DNA from: Cryobacterium sp. SO1
Lineage (GTDB): Bacteria > Actinomycetota > Actinomycetes > Actinomycetales > Microbacteriaceae
Assembly (NCBI RefSeq): GCF_004210215.2
Contig: NZ_CP067394.1
Location: forward strand, 558,001-622,000
Direction of reading: 5' to 3'
DNA length: 64,000 nucleotides
Shown piece after piece: positions 45,480 through 56,281 of the stretch. The notes beneath the pieces were generated by a model. It made no database searches, was not told where the DNA came from, and saw only the letters and a list, made by a program, of their open reading frames with translations. Position 1 is the first letter of the stretch. The number at the start of each line of letters is the position of its first letter. A program made the translations under genes and the position numbers.

Positions 45480-46789
45480 CGACGGCCCAGGCCGAGCAGT
45501 TCCGCGTCTGCGCCGGGACGCTTGGACCGAACGGCCAAGATCACCAGGAGGACCCAGCCCGATTCGACGAGGATCCGGCTCTCGGCCAGACTTTGCGCGA
45601 GCAGCGCCACCGTGAGCAGGAGCGGCAGGAGAGAGGAGATGGCGTACGGCTCCGAATCGGCGACACCGAGCCGGGGCCGGTCGACGGCGAGGAACCAGGA
45701 CCGCCACAGGGTCGAGAGGGTGAGTGCGGCGAAGATGATCAGGCCCAGGATGCCCAGTTGGAGCGAGACATCCAGCCAGGCGTTATGCGCCTGGAGGTAT
45801 TGCACGCCCTTGCGCACGGCGAGGCCGTCGAAGGGTTCGACCCACGGCGCCCAGTAGCTCACCCAGCCCCAGCCCAGCACGGGCCGTTCGCCGGCCAGGC
45901 CGACGACCCGGCCCCAGATGTCGAAGCGACCGGTCAGGTCCTCGCTCTTGCCGAGCAGGGTCAGCAAGGCGGGCGAGAATGCCACAAGCCCGACCACCGC
46001 GGCGGCCAGCACTCCGGCGGCGGTCAGATAGAGCGGGCGCCGCCCCATGGGCGGCAGCCGTCGGGCCCACAGCGTGAAGGCCAGGGCAAGAATGACGGCG
46101 AGCAGGGCGACCGATACCGTGGCCGACCGGGTCAACCACAGCACGACCAGAGCTACGACCACCCAGGCGATGCCCCGACCGCGGGCCACGGTGCCGGCGA
46201 CGAGTTGAACGGCGAACACGATCAGGGCCAGCAGGGCGATGAAGCCGAGCAGGTTGCGGCTGGCCACGATTCCCTCGATCGGACCGCCGTCCAGCAGAAG
46301 TCCGCGCGACCAGTAGAACGCCGCCGGGATCTTGCCGCTGTATTCCACCCAGAACGGCAGCACGGCGTGGCCGATGAACACGGCGACGACGACCTCGAAG
46401 AGGATCGACAGGCCCAGGATCCACCGCAGGGCGACAGCGAGCGTGCGCAGCAGTTCGGCCCAGGTGAGGCACAGGGCCAGGAACAGAGCGGTGATCGTGG
46501 TGATCCACTGCAGGGTGATGCCGATCGCGCTCGCCCCCGGATACGCTGACCAGGCGAGGGAAACCGTGGCGACGAGCATGAACGCGGCCAGGGACTTCGG
46601 GAAGCCACGCCAGCTCCATTCGGGCCTGAGCGAGACGATGAGACCGATGCTGGTGACCAGGATGAACACGGCGATCGCGCCGAACCCCCACCAGCCGAGC
46701 AGGTTCCGCCAGAACTGGCCAGCCAGGACGCTGAAGAACACCAGGGTCGCGAACAGGCGAACGGTGAGACGGCTCTGAACGGCGGGCAT
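45476..46789 (-). CDS. O-antigen ligase/polymerase-like membrane protein, copy 1
   Basis: 437 residues. About eleven hydrophobic helices. It shares its landmarks with the next gene: EGIVASRNLLGFIALLALIVF, ERPVLGWGWVSYWAPW, YLQAHNAWLDVSLQLGILG (conserved His in the extracytoplasmic loop) and a C-terminal SLAESRILVESGWVLLVIL. A minus-strand TACCCT lies 6 nt before the ATG with no Shine-Dalgarno, suggesting a leaderless mRNA. First gene of the tandem pair. Confidence 0.86.
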   Translation of the reverse strand: MPAVQSRLTVRLFATLVFFSVLAGQFWRNLLGWWGFGAIAVFILVTSIGLIVSLRPEWSWRGFPKSLAAFMLVATVSLAWSAYPGASAIGITLQWITTITALFLALCLTWAELLRTLAVALRWILGLSILFEVVVAVFIGHAVLPFWVEYSGKIPAAFYWSRGLLLDGGPIEGIVASRNLLGFIALLALIVFAVQLVAGTVARGRGIAWVVVALVVLWLTRSATVSVALLAVILALAFTLWARRLPPMGRRPLYLTAAGVLAAAVVGLVAFSPALLTLLGKSEDLTGRFDIWGRVVGLAGERPVLGWGWVSYWAPWVEPFDGLAVRKGVQYLQAHNAWLDVSLQLGILGLIIFAALTLSTLWRSWFLAVDRPRLGVADSEPYAISSLLPLLLTVALLAQSLAESRILVESGWVLLVILAVRSKRPGADAELLGLGRR

Positions 46790-46838
46790 GTGTCTAGGGT
46801 ACTGGGGCGACCTCCCCTCAACCTGCTCCGATCGTCTG

Positions 46839-46863
46839 ATACCCTATGGGGTATACAGCTGTA
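46839..46863 (+). promoter_or_regulatory. CsoR/CstR-type operator upstream of the rhodanese gene
   Basis: ATACCC-TATG-GGGTAT (46839-46854) is a G/C-tract palindrome of the kind bound by CsoR/CstR-family repressors; it is followed by the palindrome TACAGCTGTA (46854-46863). It lies about 40 bp before the rhodanese start, and the second gene of that operon is a CsoR-family repressor, so autoregulation is likely. Confidence 0.8.
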
Positions 46864-46894
46864 CCGCAGTTCTCACCCCCGAAGGGACCTCCAC

Positions 46895-47502
<608 letters not shown>

Positions 47503-47550
47503 CCTGCCGGAACCCACCGCGCCGGATCCTTCGGCTGTGCCATGGCGCGT

Positions 47551-49476
<1,926 letters not shown>

Positions 49477-49569
49477 AACCCCATTCTCCCACGAATCAGA
49501 GTTAATAGTGAAGAAATGTCAACTTCTCCACAGGTGAATTTCGAATCTTTTTCTGCATTTATGGGGGCT

Positions 49570-49676
49570 GGATCGCGGGGCCTCGGCAGGCTCGACAAAC
49601 GGGGTGGGGCGTTGTCGGGATCGGATTGCGGGGTTCTAGCAGGCTCGACCAACGAGGCGCGGGCGTCGTCGGGATA
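49570..49676. repeat. two imperfect tandem copies of a 53-bp unit
   Basis: Copy 1 at 49570-49622 and copy 2 at 49623-49676 share GGAT-GCGGGG, GCAGGCTCGAC-AACG, and GTCGTCGGGAT-like ends. It resembles dispersed repeats with a CAGGCTCGAC core that I recall from actinobacterial genomes. It fills much of the 260-bp gap between the HNH gene and the SRPBCC gene, which holds no other gene that I can see. Confidence 0.7.
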
Positions 49677-49736
49677 GATTCACGATCTGTACGGTCGGGG
49701 TCGCCGCGTGGATCGGATCGACCCACGGTCGGGCGC

Positions 49737-50180
49737 CTAGGAGAACCCGGCGCCGCCCTCGGCGAGGAGCGCGAGGCGGTGCAGGGTCTCGGCGTTCCGG
49801 AGCTTGATGGCCGGCCCGCGCAGCGCGGCGGGCACGAACCGACCCGGGCCGGCGGTGGCGTCCTCGTTGATGCGAACGACGCAGCCGTTGCCGCGTGGTT
49901 TGACGTCCACGGCCACGTGCGCCTCGCCGATCGGCCAGCCGCGCGCCTTGAACAGCGCGTGCCGCGGCGGGTCCCACTCCAGAACTGATGTCGTGTCGTC
50001 GATCAGGGCCGGCCAGACGCCCACCGAGTGATGGATGGCGCTTCCCACGGTCGGCCACGCCGCGTCGACATCCCGCATCCGGGAGGCCCCGACGACCCAG
50101 CTCGGGTACAGCCAACCGTCGGCCAGAACGGCGAACACGTTCTCGGGCGGGCAGTTCATGGTGCGGTAGTTCTCGGCCAC
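49737..50180 (-). CDS. SRPBCC (START-like) family protein
   Basis: 147 residues. A ligand-binding helix-grip fold: MAENYRTMNCPPENVFAVLADGW at the N terminus (shown as CPPENVFAVLADG), WVVGASRMRDVDAAWPTVG, and ARGWPIGEAHVAVDVKPRG strands, then a C-terminal helix. Such proteins bind hydrophobic ligands; some are cyclases. It starts 4 bp after the stop of the FAD oxidoreductase, forming an operon. Function in this pair unknown. Confidence 0.85.
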   Translation of the reverse strand: MAENYRTMNCPPENVFAVLADGWLYPSWVVGASRMRDVDAAWPTVGSAIHHSVGVWPALIDDTTSVLEWDPPRHALFKARGWPIGEAHVAVDVKPRGNGCVVRINEDATAGPGRFVPAALRGPAIKLRNAETLHRLALLAEGGAGFS

Positions 50181-50184
50181 AGTG

Positions 50185-51666
50185 TCACCTATTTCCGGTT
50201 GTCGGGGAGAGATCGGGTGCCGTCGGCACCCCGAGGTCGTGTCGAAGAGCGCTCAGGGCCGCGTGCCAGCCGGCCAGCCCGTGCACGCCGGGACCCGGAG
50301 GGGTGGACGACGAGCACAGGTACACGCCGGCCAACGGTGTGCGCCACGGGTCGGGGGAGAGGACCGGCCGACGCACGAGCTGGGTGAGGCTTACCTCGCC
50401 GGCCGAGATGTCACCGCCGATGTAGTTGGGATTGTGCTGCTCCACCTCCGTCGCGGTGCGACTCGCGCTGGCCAGGATCGTGTCACGGAAGCCCGGAGCG
50501 TAGCGCTCGATCTGCCGCACGATCGCTTCGGTCTGGTCGACGGTGGACCCACCCGGAACGTGCGTGTACGCCCAGAGGGTGTGCCGGCCCGCCGGGGCGC
50601 GGCTGGGGTCGATGCCGCTGGGCTGGGAGACCAGAACATACGGGTCTTCGGCGTGCCGGCCCCGCGCGACGGTGTTCTCCGCCCGCCGGATCTGCGCCCG
50701 GGTGCCGCCGACGTGCACGGTGCCCGCCGCCCGCAGCCCGGCTGCCGTCCACGGCACCGGATCAGACAGGGCGAAGTCCACCTTGGCGACGCCGTTGCCG
50801 TATCGAAAGGCCCGCAGCCGGCGGGCGTACCCGGCGGGCAGCTCACCCTCGGCGAGCCGCAACAGCGCCCGCGGTGTCAGGTCCAGCATCACCACGCGGG
50901 CCGGCGGCAGATCGCTCAACCGTCGCACCTCGGTCGACGTCACGATCTCGCCACCGTGAGCGAGCAAGTCGTCCACCAGCGCGGTCACGATCGCACCGCT
51001 GCCGCCCACCGGGATCGGCCAGCCGCCGGCGTGCGCGTAGGTGGCCAGGGTGAGACCGGCTCCGGCGGTGGCGATGCTCGGCAGCGCCCGGATCGTGTGT
51101 GCGCTCACGCCGGTGAGCAGAGCGGGCGCGGCCTCGCCCGAGAAGCGCAGGTTCCAGAACGGGCTGCCCTGCTCCAGCGCTCGCACCCCGAACCGGAACG
51201 CGGTGAGTGGATGCTTCGGCAGCCGCAGCAGCTGCCCGCCGGTGAACTCCGCCACCTGCTCGGAGCGGGCCACCAGGGGAGCGAACAACCGGTTCCAGGC
51301 CGCGCCGTCCCGGCCCAGCTCGGCGACGGTGCGGGGCAGGCTCCGGTAGGCCAGCCCGGCGGTGCCGCCCGGCAGCGGATGTCCGTAGGACACCTCAGGG
51401 ACGACCAGCCCGATCCGGTCCGCGAGCTGAAACCGCGCGAAGAACTCGGAGGCGAGCGCGAGCGGATGCACGGCGGAGCAGACGTCGTGGTGGAAGCCCG
51501 GCAGGGTCAGCTCCGCCGTCGCTGCCCCGCCACCGACGCTGGCGGACTTCTCATAGACGCGCACCGACAACCCGGCCCTGGCGAGCGTCACCGCGGCGGC
51601 GAGCCCGTTCGGTCCGGAGCCGACCACGATCGCGTCGACCTCGGGGGCGCCGCGGCGCACCGTCAC
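50185..51666 (-). CDS. phytoene desaturase-like NAD(P)/FAD-dependent oxidoreductase
   Basis: 493 residues, GTG start. N-terminal FAD fold AIVVGSGPNGLAAAVTLARAG (shown as VVGSGPNGLAAAVTLA), VYEKSASVGGGAATAELTLPG, HHDVCSAVHPLA, and the C-terminal GVYLCSSSTPPGPGVHGLAGW that closes the flavin site. Belongs with the CrtI/PYROXD2-like group of uncharacterised oxidoreductases; no other carotenoid genes lie in this window, so pigment synthesis is not implied. Followed by the SRPBCC gene. Confidence 0.87.
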   Translation of the reverse strand: MTVRRGAPEVDAIVVGSGPNGLAAAVTLARAGLSVRVYEKSASVGGGAATAELTLPGFHHDVCSAVHPLALASEFFARFQLADRIGLVVPEVSYGHPLPGGTAGLAYRSLPRTVAELGRDGAAWNRLFAPLVARSEQVAEFTGGQLLRLPKHPLTAFRFGVRALEQGSPFWNLRFSGEAAPALLTGVSAHTIRALPSIATAGAGLTLATYAHAGGWPIPVGGSGAIVTALVDDLLAHGGEIVTSTEVRRLSDLPPARVVMLDLTPRALLRLAEGELPAGYARRLRAFRYGNGVAKVDFALSDPVPWTAAGLRAAGTVHVGGTRAQIRRAENTVARGRHAEDPYVLVSQPSGIDPSRAPAGRHTLWAYTHVPGGSTVDQTEAIVRQIERYAPGFRDTILASASRTATEVEQHNPNYIGGDISAGEVSLTQLVRRPVLSPDPWRTPLAGVYLCSSSTPPGPGVHGLAGWHAALSALRHDLGVPTAPDLSPTTGNR

Positions 51667-51753
51667 CGTGTCACCGTCATCCGCTGCCCAGTCGTCGTGG
51701 TCATGGGGACAGTCTCGCGCAGGGCGCCGACATCGTCCAGCGAACCGGGCCGG

Positions 51754-52542
51754 TCAGCCGACCGTGGCCTGCGACCGGCCGGAACGGAGCTTCGCGACCC
51801 GACGGCTGACCCCCCACTGGGTGACCCGCAGCATCGCCTCCACGACGATGGCCTGGCTCATCTTCGATTCGCCGGCCTCCCGCTCGCGGAACTCGATGGG
51901 CAATTCCACGACCGAACGGCCCTGGTCGAGCACACGCAGGGTCATGTCGACCTGGAAGCAGTAGCCCTTCGACGACACATCCCCGAGGTCCATCGCCGCG
52001 ATCGTCGCCGACGAATAGACCCTGAACCCGGCAGTGATGTCCTTGAGAGCGAGCCCGAGCATCAGGCGGGCATAGGCGTTCCCGCCCCGGCTGAGCAGCT
52101 GCCGATGCCAGGGCCAGTTGACCACGCTGCCGCCGGGCACCCAGCGCGAACCGACGGCGAGGGACGGGGCTCCAGGGGCGCCGGAGGCGACCCGACCGAT
52201 CATGTCGGGCAGCCGCTCCGGCGGATGGGACCCGTCGGCATCCATCTCGATCAAGTAGTCGTAGCCCCGCTCAAGCCCCCACCCGAAGCCCAGGACGTAC
52301 GCGGAACCCAGTCCCAGCTTGCCGGTGCGGTGTTCGACCTTGATCCGGTCGTCCGCCCCAGCCATCCGGTCGGCCAGCTCCCCGGTGCCGTCCGGGCTGC
52401 CATCGTCGACGATCAGAACGTGGGCTCCGGGCGTCGCCGCCAGTAGGCGTGTCACGATGCTCTCCAGATTCTGGAGCTCGTTATAGGTCGGGATGATCAC
52501 CAGACTTCCGAAGCCAGCGCGGGCGTTAGCTGTGGTTGGCAT
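51754..52542 (-). CDS. ppm1: polyprenol monophosphomannose synthase (DPM1-like GT2)
   Basis: Transfers mannose from GDP-mannose to polyprenyl phosphate, donor for lipomannan and O-mannosylation. 262 residues, no membrane segment. VIIPTYNELQNLESIV, VDDGSPDGTGELAD, KLGLGSAYVLGF, IEMDADGSHPPERLPDM (DxD) and the C-terminal PIEFREREAGESKMSQ are all typical. A minus-strand TAAGCT lies 7 nt before the ATG, fitting a leaderless mRNA. The nearby manA supports a mannose donor role. Confidence 0.9.
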   Translation of the reverse strand: MPTTANARAGFGSLVIIPTYNELQNLESIVTRLLAATPGAHVLIVDDGSPDGTGELADRMAGADDRIKVEHRTGKLGLGSAYVLGFGWGLERGYDYLIEMDADGSHPPERLPDMIGRVASGAPGAPSLAVGSRWVPGGSVVNWPWHRQLLSRGGNAYARLMLGLALKDITAGFRVYSSATIAAMDLGDVSSKGYCFQVDMTLRVLDQGRSVVELPIEFREREAGESKMSQAIVVEAMLRVTQWGVSRRVAKLRSGRSQATVG

Positions 52543-52602
52543 GCGGAAGAGCTTAGTTTGTCCGCCTGTCCGATCCCTCTGAGACCCTCACGGATGCGGC
52601 GC

Positions 52603-53781
52603 TCAGACGAACGCGGCCAGACCGGTGATGCTGCGGCCCACGATGAGGGTGTTCATCTCCTGGGTGCCCTCGTAGGAGTAGATGGCCTCGGCGTCGGCGA
52701 AGAACCTGGCGATGTCGTAGTCCAGCACGATGCCGTTGCCGCCGAAGAGCTCGCGGCACCACGACACGGTCTCCCGCATCCGCGACGTCGTATACGACTT
52801 GGCCAGGGCAGAGTGCTCGTCACGCTGAGTGCCGTCGTCGAGCATCTGGGAGACCCGCACCACCATGCCCAGGCTGGCCGTGATGTTGCCCAGGCTCTTC
52901 ACGAGCAGATCCTGCACCAGCTGGTGGCCGCCGATCGGCTTGCCGAACTGCACCCGCTCGACGGCGTAGGCCGCCGCGGCCTCATAGGCGCCGATGGCCA
53001 GGCCCACGGCCGCCCAGGACACCTCGGCGCGGGTGAAGCGCAGCACCCGGGCGGTGTCGCGGAACGAGTTCGCTTTCTGCAGCCGGTTGTGCTCGGGCAC
53101 CGCCACGTTCGCCAGGGTGATGTCGGCGTTCTGCACCGACCGCAGGCTGATCTTGCCCTCGATCTTGGTGGCCGTGTACCCCGCGGTATCCGTCGGCACG
53201 ATGAAGCCCTTGACGGCGCCGTCCGCGGTGTCCTTGGCCCAGACGATGGTGATGTCCGAGAAGGTGGCGTTGCCGATCCAGCGCTTCTGGCCGTTGAGCA
53301 CCCAGGTGTCGCCGGTCAGGGTCGCCGTCGTCCGCAGCCCCTGCGCGGAGTCAGACCCGCTCAGCGGTTCGGTGAGGGCGAAGGCGCCGACGATCTCGCC
53401 GCTGGCCAGGCGCGGCAGCCACAGGGCACGCTGCGCCGCCGATCCGCACGCGGCGATCGACCCGGCGACGAGCCCGTTCTGCACGCCCACGAAGGTGGCG
53501 ACGGATGCGTCCACCCGCGCGAGCTCCAACGCGACGAAACCGCGGAACACCGCGGAGTTCTCGAACGGACGGGTTTCCTCCCAGCCGAACGAGTACGCGC
53601 CGAGGGCGCCGAGGGGCTTGATGATCTCGGACGGGAACTCGGCCCGCTCCCAGCATCCGTTCACGACCGGCCGCACATCCGACTCGAGATAGGAGCGGAT
53701 GCGCGCCAGCGCCGCCTTCTCCGCCTCCTCGAGGAGGTTCTCGTACCCGAAGAAATCACTGCTGAGCGGTTCGAAGGTCAT
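52603..53781 (-). CDS. acyl-CoA dehydrogenase
   Basis: FAD enzyme of fatty-acid or branched-chain acyl-CoA oxidation. 392 residues from the ATG at 53781 (GGGAG upstream). N-terminal helical domain, middle domain with FALTEPLSGSD and WIGNATFSDITIVWAK, and C-terminal domain with GAYEAAAAYAVERVQFGKPI and LFGGNGIVLDYDIARFFADAEAIYSYEGT (shown as IYSYEGTQEMNT; Glu in YEGT is the catalytic base in many members). Occupies the position of mycobacterial fadE25-like genes near manA. Substrate unknown. Confidence 0.92.
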   Translation of the reverse strand: MTFEPLSSDFFGYENLLEEAEKAALARIRSYLESDVRPVVNGCWERAEFPSEIIKPLGALGAYSFGWEETRPFENSAVFRGFVALELARVDASVATFVGVQNGLVAGSIAACGSAAQRALWLPRLASGEIVGAFALTEPLSGSDSAQGLRTTATLTGDTWVLNGQKRWIGNATFSDITIVWAKDTADGAVKGFIVPTDTAGYTATKIEGKISLRSVQNADITLANVAVPEHNRLQKANSFRDTARVLRFTRAEVSWAAVGLAIGAYEAAAAYAVERVQFGKPIGGHQLVQDLLVKSLGNITASLGMVVRVSQMLDDGTQRDEHSALAKSYTTSRMRETVSWCRELFGGNGIVLDYDIARFFADAEAIYSYEGTQEMNTLIVGRSITGLAAFV

Positions 53782-53880
53782 CTGGCTCCCTTGCACGATG
53801 ATGCCCGGTGCGCGCCTTGGCACCGGGACGTTCAGCCTAGGACGGGGCGCCGTGTGAACGAAAGCTGTTGGTAGTTTGGT

Positions 53881-53899
53881 CTAAACCCGAGGTTTAGGA
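53881..53899 (+). promoter_or_regulatory. palindrome overlapping the manA ribosome-binding site
   Basis: CTAAACC-CGA-GGTTTAG (53881-53897) is a perfect 7-bp inverted repeat; its right arm runs into the Shine-Dalgarno AGGAG (53895-53899), 7 nt before the manA ATG. It could fold and reduce translation, or bind a protein. Confidence 0.5.
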
Positions 53900-53906
53900 G
53901 CCATGC

Positions 53907-55190
53907 ATGTTTGTGGGCATCAGCAACACACCGCGCGATTACGCCTGGGGTTCGCCGTCTGCGATCGCCGCGCTCCTGGGCCGGCCGGCCTCCGGCGGTC
54001 CGGAGGCCGAGCTCTGGCTCGGCGCCCACCCCGGCAGCCCCTCGGTGATCGCCGACCCCGCACTCACCGGGGGAGCGGCCACCCTCACCGAATGGATCGA
54101 CCGGGACCCGGCCGCCGCGCTCGGCGCCGCGCACGCCGGATCGGCGCGGCTGCCGTTCCTGATGAAGATCCTCGCCGCCCACAGCCCGCTCTCCCTGCAG
54201 GCACACCCGTCACCGGATCGCGCAGCCGCCGGGTTCGCGCTCGAGAACGCCGCCGGCATCCCGATCGACGCCGCCGACCGCAACTACCGGGACCCGTTCC
54301 ACAAGCCGGAGATCATCTTCGCGCTCAGCGACACGTTCCAGGCGCTGTGCGGTTTCCGCGACCCGCGGCAGATCCGCTCCATCCTCGCCGAGCTGCGCGC
54401 GCTGGACGCCACCATGGATGACCCGCAGCCCGCGGCACTGCTGGGCCTGGAGAATCGCCTGGTGGGTGACGAGGCGATCCACGACGTCGTCGATTGGCTG
54501 CTGCGCGACGGCCGCGGCGGCGACACCGGTGAGGTGTCCTGGCTGGTCGAACGGGTGGTGACGCTCGCCGAGCAGGCCGCGTTCCTGATCGAAGGCGGCG
54601 CGAGGGTGAGCTTCGCCGCCGAATTCGACATGGTCCGTTCGCTCTCGGCCGCGTACCCGGGCGACCCGGGCATCGTCATCTCCCTGCTCACCAATCTGGT
54701 GTCGCTGAAGCGCGGCGAGGTGCTCTTCCTGCCGGCCGGCAACATCCACGCCTATCTGTCCGGGCTCGGCGTCGAGGTGATGGCCGCCTCCGACAACGTG
54801 CTGCGCGGCGGGCTCAGCCCCAAGCACATCGACGTCGACGAACTGCTCGACGTGCTCGACTTCGCGCCGCTGCCGGTGCCCTACCTGGCCCCCGAGCTGC
54901 AGGCCGACGGTGTGGCCGTCTACCGACCCGACGTGCCCGACTTCGAACTGGCGCACATCTCGGTGCCGGCGGATGCGTCCACCACCGAATCCGGTCAGGG
55001 CGGCGTGCCGATGCGGCAGGTGACCCTGACCGGACCCGCCATCGCCATCTGCACCGCCGGCCGGTTCCTGGTCGCCGGTGCAACGTCGTCGATCTCGCTG
55101 GCCAGGGGAGAATCCGTTTACATCACCCCGGACGAGGGCACCGTCACCTTCGCGGGCTCCGGCGAGGTGTTCCTGGCCACCACGCCGTAG
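53907..55190 (+). CDS. manA: mannose-6-phosphate isomerase, class I
   Basis: Interconverts fructose 6-phosphate and mannose 6-phosphate, the entry to GDP-mannose. 427 residues. Opening FVGISNTPRDYAWGS, WLGAHPGSPS, MKILAAHSPLSLQAHPS (zinc His/Gln), NYRDPFHKPEIIFAL (zinc His/Glu), FLPAGNIHAYLSGLGVEVMAASDNVLRGGLSPKHID (shown as PAGNIHAYL and NVLRGGLSPKH) carry the cupin metal ligands. The start ATG at 53907 has AGGAG upstream; an overlapping ATG at 53903 is in another frame. Supplies mannose for the Ppm1 enzyme. Confidence 0.95.
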   Translation: MFVGISNTPRDYAWGSPSAIAALLGRPASGGPEAELWLGAHPGSPSVIADPALTGGAATLTEWIDRDPAAALGAAHAGSARLPFLMKILAAHSPLSLQAHPSPDRAAAGFALENAAGIPIDAADRNYRDPFHKPEIIFALSDTFQALCGFRDPRQIRSILAELRALDATMDDPQPAALLGLENRLVGDEAIHDVVDWLLRDGRGGDTGEVSWLVERVVTLAEQAAFLIEGGARVSFAAEFDMVRSLSAAYPGDPGIVISLLTNLVSLKRGEVLFLPAGNIHAYLSGLGVEVMAASDNVLRGGLSPKHIDVDELLDVLDFAPLPVPYLAPELQADGVAVYRPDVPDFELAHISVPADASTTESGQGGVPMRQVTLTGPAIAICTAGRFLVAGATSSISLARGESVYITPDEGTVTFAGSGEVFLATTP

Positions 55191-56194
55191 TCCGGTCGGT
55201 GCGAACCGGAGTCGCCGACGACGGGAACCTGGTCGTCCGGGGCGGGCCGGCGTGCGCCGAAGGTGCGGCGGTACGCCGTCGGCGTGGTCTGCAGGCTGCG
55301 CACGAAGTGGTGCCGCATCACGCTCGCGGCCCCGAACCCGGTCTGCGCGGCGATGAGGTCGAGCGTCTCGTCGGTTTGCTCGAGCAGTTGCTGCGCCATG
55401 ATCAGGCGCTGCCGGTTCAACCAGGCCGTCGGGGTGGTGCCGAGCTCGGCCCTGAACCGGCGCGCGAAGGTGCGCGGCGACATCAGCGCACGCCGGGCGA
55501 GCTGGTCGACGGTGAGTTCTTGGTCAAGGCTCTGCAGCATCCAGTCGGTGATCGTGGCGAAGGAGTCGCTGCGCTGTTCGGGGATCGGCGCCTGGGCGAA
55601 CTGGGACTGACCGCCGTCGCGCTGCGGCGGCACCACCATGCGACGGGCGATCACGTTCGCGGCCGCGGCGCCGAGTTCCCGGCGAACCACGTGCAGCGCG
55701 GCGTCGATGCCGGCGGCGGTCCCGGCGCCGGTGACCACGTGGGTGTCGTCCACGAAGAGCACGTCAGGGTCGACGGTGGTGTTCGGATAGGCCTGGGCGA
55801 GGGCGTCGGCGTACATCCAGTGGGTGGTGCTGCGCCGGCCGTCCAGGATGCCGGCGGCGCCGAGGATGAAGGCGCCGCTGCACACGCTGAGCACCCAGGC
55901 GCCCCGCGCCTCGGCCTCCCGCACCACTCGGAGCACGTCGGGGTGGATCTCACTGCCGGCCTCGTAGGCGGGGATCGCGATCAGGTCGGCATCCGCCGCG
56001 GCGGTCAGGTCGTCGCGCACGACGATATCGAAACCGATCTTGGTGCGCAGGGCCCCCGGCACGGCCGTGACCACGTGGAAATCGAAGACCGGACCGCCGT
56101 GCGCGGACCTGTCGATTCCGAACACCTCGCAGATGACCCCGAACTCGAAGGGGGCCATTCCGGGGATGGCGACGCAGACGATCTTCTTCAGCAT
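55118..56194 (-). CDS. GlxA-family transcriptional regulator (DJ-1/PfpI plus AraC domains)
   Basis: 358 residues from the ATG at 56194 (GGAGAA upstream; a longer frame exists). N-terminal DJ-1/PfpI amidotransferase-like domain with KKIVCVAIPGMAPFEFGVI and the nucleophile elbow VLSVCSGAFILGAAGILDG, then an AraC helix-turn-helix with ALMSPRTFARRFRAELGTTP and GFGAASVMRHHFVRSLQTTPTAYRRTF (shown as MRHHFVRSLQTTP). The 3' end overlaps manA by 73 bp on the opposite strand. Regulates unknown genes; candidate sites lie just upstream. Confidence 0.9.
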   Translation of the reverse strand: MLKKIVCVAIPGMAPFEFGVICEVFGIDRSAHGGPVFDFHVVTAVPGALRTKIGFDIVVRDDLTAAADADLIAIPAYEAGSEIHPDVLRVVREAEARGAWVLSVCSGAFILGAAGILDGRRSTTHWMYADALAQAYPNTTVDPDVLFVDDTHVVTGAGTAAGIDAALHVVRRELGAAAANVIARRMVVPPQRDGGQSQFAQAPIPEQRSDSFATITDWMLQSLDQELTVDQLARRALMSPRTFARRFRAELGTTPTAWLNRQRLIMAQQLLEQTDETLDLIAAQTGFGAASVMRHHFVRSLQTTPTAYRRTFGARRPAPDDQVPVVGDSGSHRPDYGVVARNTSPEPAKVTVPSSGVM

Positions 56195-56229
56195 GGTTCT
56201 CCGGGATGATGGCAGGAATGTGTCGGTAA

Positions 56230-56253
56230 GTGGCAACTCTGCCACTCGTGGCA
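56230..56253. promoter_or_regulatory. GTGGCA/TGCCAC operator cluster upstream of the GlxA-type gene
   Basis: GTGGCA (56230-56235), TGCCAC (56240-56245) and GTGGCA (56248-56253): a palindrome plus a third half-site, 18 bp from the first on the same strand. AraC-family regulators often bind such repeated sites. It lies between the regulator start (56194) and the small ORF at 56282, a place for autoregulation. Inferred. Confidence 0.5.
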
Positions 56254-56281
56254 GAAAGTCGCAAGACCTACCGTTAGTGCC

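Noticed and set aside
50185..51666. Carotenoid biosynthesis cluster suggested by the desaturase-like gene
   Set aside because: No phytoene synthase, GGPP synthase or cyclase gene is nearby; the protein better fits the uncharacterised PYROXD2-like group.
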